Shown in pieces: positions 1 through 6,494 of a stretch of DNA of 7,543 nucleotides. Below the pieces are notes generated by a model that saw nothing but the letters and a program-made list of their open reading frames with translations, was not told the DNA's origin and did no database searches. A program made the translations under genes and the position numbers. This stretch comes from Bordetella parapertussis (GTDB lineage Bacteria > Cyanobacteriota > Cyanobacteriia > PCC-6307 > Cyanobiaceae), in NCBI GenBank assembly GCA_943324725.2, contig CALPMR020000145.1:1-7543 (forward strand), in the 5' to 3' direction. Numbering within the stretch: position 1 is the stretch's first letter; each line of letters starts with the position of its first letter.

Positions 1-479
1 CCCTGGTCGCCCTGGGTCTGGCCAGTGGCCTGCTGGGTCGCCTGTACGGCAGCCTGCCCAGCCAGATCCCGCTGCTGGTGGCGGTGGTGGCGGTGGTGAT
101 GGGACTCAATCTCCTGGGCCTGCTGCGCTTCCCCCTGCCGGCCGGTCCCGATCCCGAGGCATGGCGCCGCCGGGTGCCGGCACCGCTGGCTCCCCTGGCC
201 GCCGGACTCGCCTTCGGCCTGGCAGCCACCCCCTGCACCACGCCGGTGTTGGCCGTGTTGCTGGCCTGGATGGCCCAGAACGGCCGGCCCCTGGAGGGCA
301 TGGTGCTGCTCACCTGCTTTGGCGCTGGCCAGGTGCTGCCCCTGCTGCTGGTCGGCACCGCCGCCGCCAGCCTGCCCGATCTGCTGAAGCTGCGTCAGCT
401 GGGCCAGTGGATCCCGCCGATCAGCGGCGTGGTGCTGCTGACCACAGGCGGACTCACCCTGCTCTCCCAGCTGCCATGA
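1..479 (+). CDS. ccdA: CcdA-family thiol-disulfide transporter, 3' part only
   Basis: The start lies before the window; the reading frame is open from base 3 and gives 158 visible residues. CcdA is a polytopic membrane protein that passes electrons from stromal/cytoplasmic thioredoxin across the membrane to keep apocytochrome c haem-binding cysteines reduced (family knowledge). The fragment shows about four hydrophobic segments: fragment residues ~22-41, 60-85, ~95-115 and 132-152. The motif LAATPCTTP (C78 of the fragment) matches the second of the two redox cysteines in the DsbD/CcdA membrane domain. The first, N-terminal cysteine must lie upstream of the window, and roughly 80-90 residues are missing by comparison with the usual ~240-250. 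The stop overlaps the ccsB start as ATGA, so the two are almost certainly translationally coupled. The direct neighbour CcsB makes CcdA much more likely than another DsbD-like protein. Confidence 0.9.
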   Translation, partial: LVALGLASGLLGRLYGSLPSQIPLLVAVVAVVMGLNLLGLLRFPLPAGPDPEAWRRRVPAPLAPLAAGLAFGLAATPCTTPVLAVLLAWMAQNGRPLEGMVLLTCFGAGQVLPLLLVGTAAASLPDLLKLRQLGQWIPPISGVVLLTTGGLTLLSQLP

Positions 480-2056
480 CGGCAGTCCCCTCCTCGACCA
501 TCTGGCGCCGGCTGCAGCGCTTGATCGGCTGGCTGGCCGATCTGCGCCTGGCGATCACGCTGCTGCTGGTGATCGCCCTGGCCAGTGGCGTCGGCACCGC
601 CATTCCCCAGAAAGAAAGCGAGCTCTTCTACCACCAGCGCTACGACCCGGCCCCCTGGCTGGGCCTGGTCAATGGCGAGGGCATCCTGCGACTGCAACTC
701 GACCACGTCTATTCCAGCGGCTGGTTCCTGGCCCTGCTGGCCTGGCTGGGCCTGGCTCTGGTGCTGTGCAGCTGGCGGCGCCAGTGGCCTGCTCTGCAGG
801 CCTCCCTGCGCTGGATCGACTACCGCTCCCCACGCCAGCTCAGCAAGCTGAGCGTGGCCGAAACCGTGCTCAGCGCCGAGCCTGGCCCCTGCCTGGATCG
901 CTTGGAACAGGAACTGCGGGCCAGCGGTTGGCAGGTGCAGCGCCAGCCCGATCGCCTGGCGGCCCGTCGGGGCGTGCTGGGTCGGGTCGGACCGCTGCTG
1001 GTCCATGCCGGGATGGTGGTGCTGATGGTGGGAGCGGCCTGGGGCGCTGTGGCCGGACAGCGACTGGAGCGCTTCCTCGCCCCCGGTCGGGAGCTGGAGC
1101 TGCTCGACAGCCGCGGCCACACCCAGCTGACCGTGGCCCTTGACGAGTTCCAGATCCAACGCGATCCCGCCGGCCGGCCGGAGCAGTTCAGCTCCAGCCT
1201 GCGTCTGATTCCACCGGCCCGGCAGGACAGGGTGGCAGCAGCCAGCAGCAGCACGGCTGGGGATGCGGCCAGCTCACTCCCCAGCTTTGAAACCCCCAAC
1301 TCGACGGCTGCGGCGCCAGCCGCAAACAGGCCTCAAGCGGCAATGGGAGCTCCAGCTGCTGGCGGGCCAGCAGCCCCTGGCCAGTCCCCGAGTGATCAGG
1401 CCCAAACAGCCGGTGTGACCTCGTCTGCAGCAGCGGCCGCTGCTGCAGACGCAACAATGGCGGTTGCCGCCGAGCCGCTGCGGGCCGTGATCAGCGTCAA
1501 CCATCCCCTGCGTCACCGGGGCATGACCTTGTATCAGGCGGACTGGGCTCTGGCAGCGGTCAACATCCAGCTGGGACGCAGCCCCGTGTTGCAGTTGCCG
1601 CTGCAGACCTATCCCGAACTGGGTGAGCAGGTCTGGGGATTGGTGCTGCCGACCCGCCCCGATGGCAGCGAGCCTGTGTTTCTGAGCCTGCGCAGTGAAC
1701 AGGGACCGGCGGAGATCTTTGGCCCCGATGGTGAGCTGCTGGCCCAGATTCAGCCCGGTGGCGAGGCGGTGGAGGTGCGCAGCCTGCCGATCCGAGTGCT
1801 CTCCGTGCTGCCGGCGAGCGGCATCCTGCTCAAACGAGACCCAGGCGTGCCACTGGTGTACAGCGGCTTTGCGATCGCCCTGCTCGGCGGCGGACTCAGC
1901 CTGGTGGCCACCCGCCAGCTGTGGGCCATCAGCGAAGCCGAGGCCGGCCGCCTGCACGTGGCCGGCCTCTGCAATCGCGACCTCACAGCCTTTGCCGCCG
2001 AACTCCCGGCCCTGCTCGGCCGGGTGACGGCGACTCCAGCCCCGCAGCAGGCCTGA
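476..2056 (+). CDS. ccsB: System II cytochrome c biogenesis protein CcsB (Ccs1/ResB family)
   Basis: The protein has 526 residues. The ATG at 476 is chosen because it overlaps the ccdA stop (ATGA) and because [10 protein letters not shown] just after it matches the family's N-terminal region; the open frame further upstream is only a shadow of ccdA. CcsB works with CcsA in the membrane to deliver haem to apocytochromes c in the thylakoid lumen/periplasm. Likely membrane helices are residues ~23-43, 84-100, 172-194 and 462-480. H177 in LLVHAGM fits the conserved helix-3 histidine implicated in haem handling, and [17 protein letters not shown] (residues 341-357) is the recognisable lumenal-domain motif. 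Compared with the usual ~420-460 residues it is long. The excess is an Ala/Ser/Pro/Gly-rich stretch at about residues 251-333 that interrupts the lumenal domain without breaking the frame. Family assignment is firm; whether the insert matters functionally is unknown. Confidence 0.93.
   Translation: MTAVPSSTIWRRLQRLIGWLADLRLAITLLLVIALASGVGTAIPQKESELFYHQRYDPAPWLGLVNGEGILRLQLDHVYSSGWFLALLAWLGLALVLCSWRRQWPALQASLRWIDYRSPRQLSKLSVAETVLSAEPGPCLDRLEQELRASGWQVQRQPDRLAARRGVLGRVGPLLVHAGMVVLMVGAAWGAVAGQRLERFLAPGRELELLDSRGHTQLTVALDEFQIQRDPAGRPEQFSSSLRLIPPARQDRVAAASSSTAGDAASSLPSFETPNSTAAAPAANRPQAAMGAPAAGGPAAPGQSPSDQAQTAGVTSSAAAAAAADATMAVAAEPLRAVISVNHPLRHRGMTLYQADWALAAVNIQLGRSPVLQLPLQTYPELGEQVWGLVLPTRPDGSEPVFLSLRSEQGPAEIFGPDGELLAQIQPGGEAVEVRSLPIRVLSVLPASGILLKRDPGVPLVYSGFAIALLGGGLSLVATRQLWAISEAEAGRLHVAGLCNRDLTAFAAELPALLGRVTATPAPQQA
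1355..1374. repeat. 9-bp perfect inverted repeat with 2-base spacer in ccsB insert
   Basis: GCTGCTGGC (1355-1363) is followed by GG and then its exact reverse complement GCCAGCAGC (1366-1374). It lies inside the coding low-complexity insert of ccsB, 47 bases before the larger palindrome. It could form a hairpin in DNA or mRNA, or simply reflect repeated Ala/Gly/Pro codons. Confidence 0.75.
1422..1451. repeat. Perfect 30-bp palindrome inside ccsB
   Basis: The left arm CGTCTGCAGCAGCGG (1422-1436) is followed directly, with no spacer, by its exact reverse complement CCGCTGCTGCAGACG (1437-1451). The centre is a NotI-type GCGGCCGC. In the ccsB frame it encodes the end of TSS, seven alanines and an aspartate. 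The seven alanines use four different codons in mirror order (gca gca gcg gcc gct gct gca), so the symmetry is not a simple codon repeat. Origin and role are unknown. Confidence 0.9.
1871..1878. repeat. HIP1 octamer GCGATCGC
   Basis: An exact copy of the highly iterated palindrome abundant in many cyanobacterial genomes, here within the last transmembrane segment of ccsB. It supports cyanobacterial origin. Confidence 0.85.
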
Positions 2057-2068
2057 GGGGAGGGCTTC

Positions 2069-2085
2069 GGCAAGGTCACCTTGCC
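2069..2085. terminator. Candidate terminator between convergent ccsB and queF
   Basis: GGCAAGG pairs perfectly with CCTTGCC around a TCA loop, giving a 7-bp stem starting 13 bases after the ccsB stop. On the + strand it is followed by the pyrimidine-rich TTCCTCCTTCTCC rather than a true T run. On the - strand it lies 36 bases past the queF stop and is followed by gaagccctcccc. It may end either transcript; its strength as an intrinsic terminator is uncertain. Confidence 0.5.
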
Positions 2086-2120
2086 TTCCTCCTTCTCCAT
2101 GCTTTGCGGCAGCCAGAAGC

Positions 2121-2540
2121 TCAGCAGGGCTGGCGCTGGCCATGGCTGACCCGAACCAGGGTGTGGACGTTGCCACGGGGATTGAAATCGGCCACCAGCT
2201 CCATCCAGAGCGGTTCACAGGCGGTCACGAAGTCGTCGAGGATCAGGTTGGCGACCTCCTCGTGGGAGATGGTGCGTTCCCGGTAGCCATTCACATAGAG
2301 CTTCAGCGCCTTGAGCTCCAGCACCCGGGGGCCCGGCTGGTAGAGCAATCGCAGCACGGCGAAATCGGGGTAGCCGGAAAACGGGCACTTGCAGGTGAAC
2401 TCCGGCAGCTCGATCGACACCTCATAGGGACGGCCGGGGCGAGGGTTGTCGAAGCAGATCAGTTCGGCCTCGGCGATCGTCCGCTCGCCGTAGCTCGGCG
2501 ACTGGGTGCGTTCGCCCGGATCAGTGGCACCAAAGACCAT
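2121..2540 (-). CDS. queF: NADPH-dependent 7-cyano-7-deazaguanine (preQ0) reductase
   Basis: The protein has 139 residues from the ATG at 2540. QueF reduces the nitrile of preQ0 to the aminomethyl group of preQ1 in cytoplasmic queuosine biosynthesis for tRNA wobble modification. The whole single-domain (B. subtilis-like) enzyme is present. FTCKCPFSGYPDFA carries the thioimide-forming cysteine (C52) and the proton-donating aspartate (D59). ELKALKLY (75-82) is the QueF motif that binds NADPH, and SHEE (92-95) supplies the substrate-binding glutamate. The frame stays open to 2765, but the extra 75 residues (Gly/Trp/Arg-rich) do not resemble QueF and cross a regulatory-looking palindrome, so the ATG at 2540 is preferred. 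I see no strong Shine-Dalgarno before it, and the first ~15 residues are variable in the family. It is transcribed away from glnB. Confidence 0.95.
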   Translation of the reverse strand: MVFGATDPGERTQSPSYGERTIAEAELICFDNPRPGRPYEVSIELPEFTCKCPFSGYPDFAVLRLLYQPGPRVLELKALKLYVNGYRERTISHEEVANLILDDFVTACEPLWMELVADFNPRGNVHTLVRVSHGQRQPC

Positions 2541-2597
2541 GGACTGGCGGCAGGTTCGCAGGGTTTGAAGGTACTGGATCCCGGCGAGGCCGCAGCA

Positions 2598-2617
2598 GTC
2601 GTAGCCATCGTTACGAC
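2598..2617. promoter_or_regulatory. NtcA-type binding site (GTA-N8-TAC)
   Basis: GTCGTA (2598-2603), eight bases, then TACGAC (2612-2617): the arms are exact reverse complements and contain the full GTA-N8-TAC core recognised by NtcA, the 2-oxoglutarate-responsive nitrogen regulator of cyanobacteria. It lies between queF (57 bases from its ATG) and glnB (461 bases from its ATG). glnB is NtcA-regulated in several cyanobacteria (family knowledge), which supports the call. A CCTAAT -10-like hexamer lies 22 bases downstream on the + strand, the spacing expected of an NtcA-activated promoter. On the - strand a TACCTT (2573-2568) fits TAN3T but at 27 bases, longer than usual. So glnB is the better target, and effects on queF are possible. 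One exact core is expected by chance about once in 4 kb. Confidence 0.6.
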
Positions 2618-2636
2618 AGCGGCCGCGGGACTCGGG

Positions 2637-2642
2637 CCTAAT
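2637..2642 (+). promoter_or_regulatory. Candidate -10 element for glnB
   Basis: CCTAAT matches the last four positions of TATAAT and sits 22 bases after the NtcA-type half-site. The overlapping TAATGA at 2639 is a weaker match to TAN3T. If used, transcription would start near 2649 and leave a leader of about 430 bases before glnB. This rests on spacing and a partial match only. Confidence 0.25.
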
Positions 2643-2767
2643 GACAGGGTCTCCAGCCAGCCCCCAGGGATGTCTGCGAGACTGTGCCGGCGGACTGGAA
2701 CGGCCCAACCGACCCAGCCAAGCCGGCCCCAGCCAACCGGAGTTCAGCAGCTCAGGCCCCAGCACGA

Positions 2768-3417
<650 letters not shown>

Positions 3418-3597
3418 ACCGGGCGCGGCGACCGATCACGACGACCCTCCGTGTCGATTCCCCTCGCTCAGACCACCGGGGGCTGAGTGGGATCCCTGTC
3501 ATGGAAGCCTCCGTTTGGCAGCCTCCGCATCCCATGCGGTGATCGCCACAACGGCGCCCCAGGGCCGGCGTTGCCTCCGCTTGAACAGCCGGCCGGT
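3418..3597. other. Intergenic region between convergent glnB and tlyA
   Basis: This 180-base stretch shows no supportable gene. It contains a possible weak hairpin CTCAG/CTGAG (3467-3471 with 3483-3487), a compact 6-bp hairpin CCGCAT-ccc-ATGCGG at 3525-3539, and three copies of GCCTCCG. It ends in the left arm of the hairpin that spans the tlyA stop. None has a T tract typical of intrinsic termination, so where glnB transcription ends is unclear. Confidence 0.5.
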
Positions 3598-3613
3598 TCA
3601 ACGGCTGTTCAGG
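3580..3613. terminator. Long stem-loop across the tlyA stop codon
   Basis: TGAACAGCCG (3582-3591) and CGGCTGTTCA (3602-3611) are perfect reverse complements around a 10-base loop. The stem is extended by a T-G wobble and one more C-G pair. The tlyA stop (3600-3598) lies in the loop and the last tlyA codons form one arm. No T run follows on either strand, so this could be a terminator, an mRNA 3'-end stabiliser, or a barrier between convergent transcripts. Confidence 0.45.
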
Positions 3614-4644
3614 GTGCGCCGCACCAGATCGCGAATGCTGGTTCCATCCACAGGCCCCCTGACCGGGACCGTCTCACCCTGCTCACCGCAGGACGGCATC
3701 TCATCGCTGGGGCTGGCTTCAGCTGATCGTGCTTCGGCGGCTGGAGCTGCGCCGCAGGCCGCTGCCGCACGGCCTGCGGCCGATTCAGCAGCGCCGCGGT
3801 CATCGCCAGCGGTGGCAGTGGCGGCTCTGTCACCTGGAGACTCCGATCCAGTGGTGGCAAGGGGCCTGCGCAGCCAGAGCAGGTATTCATGGTTGCCGGC
3901 CGGGCCGGTGAGCGGCGAGGCGACCAGACCGGCCGCCTGCCAGCCCTGGGACAACGCCGCCGCCAGCACCGTCTCAATCGCATCGACGTGCGCGGCCGGA
4001 TCGCGCACCACGCCTCCCTTGCCCACCCGGGCCCTCCCCACCTCGAACTGGGGTTTGACCAGCAGCAGAGCTTCGACGCCGCTGCCGGCAGGCTCTGGGC
4101 CGTCGAGCGCGGCGATCGCCGGCCGCAGCAAGGCCCCCAGGGCCGGCAGCACCCGGGTGAGGGAAATAAAGGAGACATCGGCGACGGCCAGATCCGGCCA
4201 GGGATCCTCAGGGCCATAGAGATCGTCGGGGCTGAGATGGCGCAGGTTGGTGCGCTCCCGCAACACCACACGGGGATCGGTGCGCAGACTCCAGGCCGTC
4301 TGGCCGTAGCCCACATCGATGCCATAGACGCGGCTGGCCCCGTGCTGCAGCAGGCAGTCGGTGAAGCCGCCGGTGGAGATGCCGCCATCGAGGCAGACGC
4401 GCCCGGCGACCTGTATCGGCAATTGCTCCAGGGCCGCCACCAGCTTTTCACCGCCGCGGGAGACGAAGCGGGGCGGCTGCTCCACCTGGAGCTCCAGCTC
4501 AGCGGCCACATCGACGCCGGGCTTGTCCAGCACCCGATCGCCGCTGCGCACCCGGCCGCTGCGAATCAGTTGCTGGGCCTGCTGGCGGCTGACGGCGAGC
4601 CCCCGGGCAACCAGTTCAAGATCGAGCCGCTGCCTGCGGGCCAT
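3598..4644 (-). CDS. tlyA: TlyA-family rRNA 2'-O-methyltransferase with Ala-rich C-terminal tail
   Basis: The protein has 348 residues from the ATG at 4644. TlyA methylates ribose 2'-OH of cytidines in rRNA (C1409 of 16S and/or C1920 of 23S in studied bacteria); the old label 'hemolysin' comes from the same family. An S4 RNA-binding domain covers residues ~1-60 (LDLELVARGLAVSRQQAQ). RFVSRGGEKL leads into an FtsJ-like Rossmann fold with SAM motif CLDGGISTGGFTD (84-96). The proposed K-D-K-E catalytic set fits K67, D156, K197 and E253. The usual protein ends near residue 260-270; here about 85 residues follow, rich in Ala, Gly, Ser, Asp and Glu, before a more ordinary end TSIRDLVRRTLNSR. In-frame sequence upstream of 4644 is not TlyA-like. 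An AGGACGGGA stretch about 11 bases upstream could serve as ribosome-binding site. It stands alone on its strand. Confidence 0.94.
   Translation of the reverse strand: MARRQRLDLELVARGLAVSRQQAQQLIRSGRVRSGDRVLDKPGVDVAAELELQVEQPPRFVSRGGEKLVAALEQLPIQVAGRVCLDGGISTGGFTDCLLQHGASRVYGIDVGYGQTAWSLRTDPRVVLRERTNLRHLSPDDLYGPEDPWPDLAVADVSFISLTRVLPALGALLRPAIAALDGPEPAGSGVEALLLVKPQFEVGRARVGKGGVVRDPAAHVDAIETVLAAALSQGWQAAGLVASPLTGPAGNHEYLLWLRRPLATTGSESPGDRAATATAGDDRGAAESAAGRAAAACGAAPAAEARSAEASPSDEMPSCGEQGETVPVRGPVDGTSIRDLVRRTLNSR
3751..3780. repeat. Perfect inverted repeat in the TlyA tail
   Basis: GCCGCAGGCCG (3751-3761) and CGGCCTGCGGC (3770-3780) are exact reverse complements around an 8-base loop. The repeat lies in the stretch encoding TlyA residues ~289-298 (Ala-rich), the part with no family counterpart. 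It parallels the inverted repeats inside the ccsB insert. Confidence 0.75.
4112..4119. repeat. HIP1 octamer GCGATCGC
   Basis: An exact HIP1 copy inside tlyA, in the linker between the ADVSFISL and LLLVKPQFE motifs. Confidence 0.85.
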
Positions 4645-4785
4645 GGGAATTGTCCCGTCCTGACCAGATCGGCCTGGTGTTGTTTCCGTTATGGAACCAC
4701 ACCGGAAACGGAACAAAATCCAAGGCTGAACCCCGTTGCAACGGAACCACCAGAGGATGGCCGCAGCCGCAGGTGAGAGCCGTCC
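4645..4785. promoter_or_regulatory. Divergent promoter region of tlyA and the small upstream gene
   Basis: These 141 bases are visibly less GC-rich than the flanking genes. On the - strand, TTGTTC and CATAAC separated by 17 bases are a weak -35/-10 candidate for tlyA. GTTTCCG (4682-4688) and CGGAAAC (4713-4719) form an inverted repeat. GGAACCAC occurs twice, 50 bases apart (4693 and 4743). No regulator can be named. Confidence 0.3.
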
Positions 4786-5073
4786 ATGGGCCCATCCCGA
4801 TCCAGCACCCGGAGCGTCGTGGAGACAGCCGCGAGCAGTCGCAACCACAGCTGCAGCCGCAGCAGCCTCAGCCATCGCCATGGACCTCGGGCCACCGATG
4901 TGTTCGAGCTGCTCAGGCCAGGCAGCTTTGTACGGCTCCTCAACCAGCCCGACGACCTGCCCCCCTTCCAGTTGATCCAGTGCCGCGGCGGTCGCTGCTG
5001 GGTGCGCCAGCAGAGCTGGGGCCACCTGGTGCAGTGGGAAGTCGCCCATCGCCAGCTAACCCGGGTCGCCTGA
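4786..5073 (+). CDS. Small protein of unknown function upstream of purB
   Basis: The frame encodes 95 residues from the ATG at 4786, which has an AGGTGA nine bases upstream. Codons are mostly G/C-ending throughout, as in the neighbouring genes. The last ~58 residues look like a compact fold: ELLRPGSFVRLL, PPFQLIQC, then a Trp-rich segment RGGRCWVRQQSWGHLVQWEV with two cysteines and three tryptophans. It reads like a small beta-barrel-type (SH3-like) protein, but that is only an impression. The first ~37 residues are Ser/Arg/His-rich and less protein-like, so the real start could instead be the GTG at 4900, which would give 58 residues. I do not recognise the family. It is divergent from tlyA and 101 bases ahead of purB on the same strand, with a large inverted repeat over its stop codon. 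Confidence 0.6.
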   Translation: MGPSRSSTRSVVETAASSRNHSCSRSSLSHRHGPRATDVFELLRPGSFVRLLNQPDDLPPFQLIQCRGGRCWVRQQSWGHLVQWEVAHRQLTRVA

Positions 5074-5120
5074 GCAGCCCGTCACCTGAGCACGCCTGGC
5101 CGGAGGGTCGGCTGCTCAGG
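5069..5120. repeat. 11-bp inverted repeat between the small gene and purB
   Basis: CCTGAGCAGCC (5069-5079) and GGCTGCTCAGG (5110-5120) are exact reverse complements around a 30-base loop. The left arm includes the stop codon of the small gene, and a direct copy of CCTGAGCA lies in the loop at 5085, 16 bases from the first. With no T run following, it may be a purB leader structure or a transcript-end element rather than a classic terminator. Confidence 0.55.
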
Positions 5121-5174
5121 TCTGGCCTGAAGGTCGCCCGATAGGTTGGGGGAGCTGTTGCCACGCGCTGGCCC

Positions 5175-6470
5175 TTGATCGAGCGTTACACCCTGCCCGA
5201 GATGGGCGGCCTCTGGAGTGAAGAAGCCAAATTCCAGAGCTGGCTGGATGTGGAGATCGCCGCCACCGCCGCCCAGTGCGAACTGGGCCGGGTGCCTCCC
5301 GAAGCACTCGCCACGATTCGTGAGAAGGCCGCCTTCGAGGTGAGTCGGATCCTGGAGATCGAGGCCGAGGTGCGTCACGACGTGATCGCCTTCCTGACCA
5401 ACGTCAACGAACACGTCGGCGACGCCGGGCGCTACATCCACGTCGGCATGACCAGCTCCGACGTGCTCGACACCGGCCTGGCGCTGCAGCTGAAGCGCTC
5501 GGTGGCCGTGCTGCGCACCGAACTGGACCTGTTGGCTGAGTCCCTGCGGCAGCTGGCCCGGGCCCACAAGGACACGGTGATGATCGGCCGCTCCCACGCC
5601 ATCCACGGCGAACCGATCACCTTCGGTTTCAAGGTGGCCGGCTGGCTGGCCGAAACCGAACGCAACCGCGAGCGCCTGGAGCGCCTGGCGCGGGTGGTGT
5701 CCGTCGGTCAGATCAGCGGCGCCATGGGCACCTATGCCAACACCGACCCCGAGGTGGAGGCGATCACCTGCCGCCTGCTGGGCCTGGAGCCCGATGCCGC
5801 CAGCACCCAGGTGATCTGCCGCGATCGCCACGCTGAATACGTGCAGACCCTGGCCCTGGTCGGCGCCTCCCTGGAGCGCTTCTCGACCGAGATCCGCAAT
5901 CTGCAGCGCACCGATGTGCTGGAGGTGGAGGAGAACTTCGCCAAGGGTCAGAAGGGCAGCTCGGCCATGCCCCACAAGCGCAATCCGATCCGCAGCGAGC
6001 GCATCTCCGGCCTGGCGCGGGTGCTGCGCAGCTACACCGTGGCCGCCCTGGAGAACGTCGCCCTCTGGCACGAACGGGACATCAGCCACAGCTCGGTGGA
6101 GCGGATGATGCTGCCGGACTGCTCGGTCACGCTGCACTTCATGCTGCGGGAGATGACCGAGGTGGTGAAGGGATTGGGGGTCTACCCCGAAAACATGAGC
6201 CGCAATCTCAACGTCTACGGCGGCGTCGTGTTCAGCCAGCGGGTGCTGCTGGCCCTGGTGGAGAGCGGCCTCAGCCGCGAAGACGCCTACCGCATCGTGC
6301 AGCGCCACGCCCACAGCGCCTGGAACCGTGAGGGCGGCGACTTCCGCGCCAATCTCGAAAACGATGCCGAAGTCAGCCTGCGGTTGCCGGCCGAACAGCT
6401 GGCGGAGTGCTTCTCCACCGACCTGCACCGGGCCCATCTGGATGTGATCTGGCAGCGCCTGGGGATCTGA
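5175..6470 (+). CDS. purB: Adenylosuccinate lyase
   Basis: The protein has 431 residues, the full usual length. PurB releases fumarate from SAICAR and from adenylosuccinate, two steps of purine nucleotide synthesis, as a cytoplasmic homotetramer of the fumarase/aspartase superfamily. Landmarks are RHDV (H68), GMTSSDVLDT (91-100), catalytic-acid region GRSHAIHGEP (H141), and the superfamily signature KGSSAMPHKRNP (260-271) with the catalytic serine (S262/S263). The start is TTG at 5175: the sequence from there (IERYTLPEMGGLW) matches the usual PurB N-terminus, and no ATG or GTG lies nearby in frame. The nearest purine-rich stretch (GGGGGAG at ~5149-5155) is about 20 bases away, so initiation may be inefficient or regulated. 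It follows the small gene on the same strand and converges on the methyltransferase gene. Confidence 0.96.
   Translation: MIERYTLPEMGGLWSEEAKFQSWLDVEIAATAAQCELGRVPPEALATIREKAAFEVSRILEIEAEVRHDVIAFLTNVNEHVGDAGRYIHVGMTSSDVLDTGLALQLKRSVAVLRTELDLLAESLRQLARAHKDTVMIGRSHAIHGEPITFGFKVAGWLAETERNRERLERLARVVSVGQISGAMGTYANTDPEVEAITCRLLGLEPDAASTQVICRDRHAEYVQTLALVGASLERFSTEIRNLQRTDVLEVEENFAKGQKGSSAMPHKRNPIRSERISGLARVLRSYTVAALENVALWHERDISHSSVERMMLPDCSVTLHFMLREMTEVVKGLGVYPENMSRNLNVYGGVVFSQRVLLALVESGLSREDAYRIVQRHAHSAWNREGGDFRANLENDAEVSLRLPAEQLAECFSTDLHRAHLDVIWQRLGI
5821..5828. repeat. HIP1 octamer GCGATCGC
   Basis: An exact HIP1 copy within purB (encoding part of CRDRHA). Confidence 0.85.
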
Positions 6471-6487
6471 AGCCCGGCGACCGGGCT
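6471..6487. terminator. Compact GC hairpin between purB and the methyltransferase gene
   Basis: AGCCCGG pairs perfectly with CCGGGCT around a CGA triloop, starting at the base right after the purB stop codon. It fills most of the 24-base gap between the two convergent stop codons. It lacks a T run on either strand, but its position suits a bidirectional terminator or 3'-end stabiliser. Confidence 0.5.
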
Positions 6488-6494
6488 GGCCCGG

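Larger units (their letters stand above)
1226..1474 (+). other. In-frame low-complexity Ala/Ser/Pro insert inside ccsB
   Basis: This stretch encodes about 83 residues of mainly Ala, Ser, Pro, Gly, Thr and Gln, including a run of seven alanines. It sits between the lumenal-domain strand ending in SSLRLIPP and the conserved VNHPLRHRG motif. No domain is recognisable and it is probably disordered and lumenal. At DNA level it carries two inverted repeats (1355-1374 and 1422-1451), annotated separately. It accounts for most of the extra length of this CcsB. The boundaries are judged by eye from where family-like sequence stops and resumes. Confidence 0.7.

Noticed and set aside
1226..1474. Insertion sequence within ccsB
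   Set aside because: No transposase, no terminal inverted repeats at the insert ends, and no target duplication could be seen; the frame is unbroken.
395..2218. Long - strand open frames opposite ccdA and ccsB
   Set aside because: They are antisense to genes with clear family motifs and have His/Gln/Gly-rich shadow-type translations.
2541..2765. N-terminal extension of queF by 75 codons
   Set aside because: The residues are Gly/Trp/Arg-rich and unlike QueF, and the stretch contains the NtcA-type palindrome.
3889..4776. Open frame of 295 codons on the + strand opposite tlyA
   Set aside because: It lies antisense to TlyA, whose S4 and FtsJ motifs are all in place; the translation is low-complexity.
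5082..6437. Long open frame (451 codons) on the - strand opposite purB
   Set aside because: It is the antisense shadow of a full-length, motif-complete purB; the His/Gly/Gln/Ala-rich translation matches no protein and arises from the strong G/C third-position bias.
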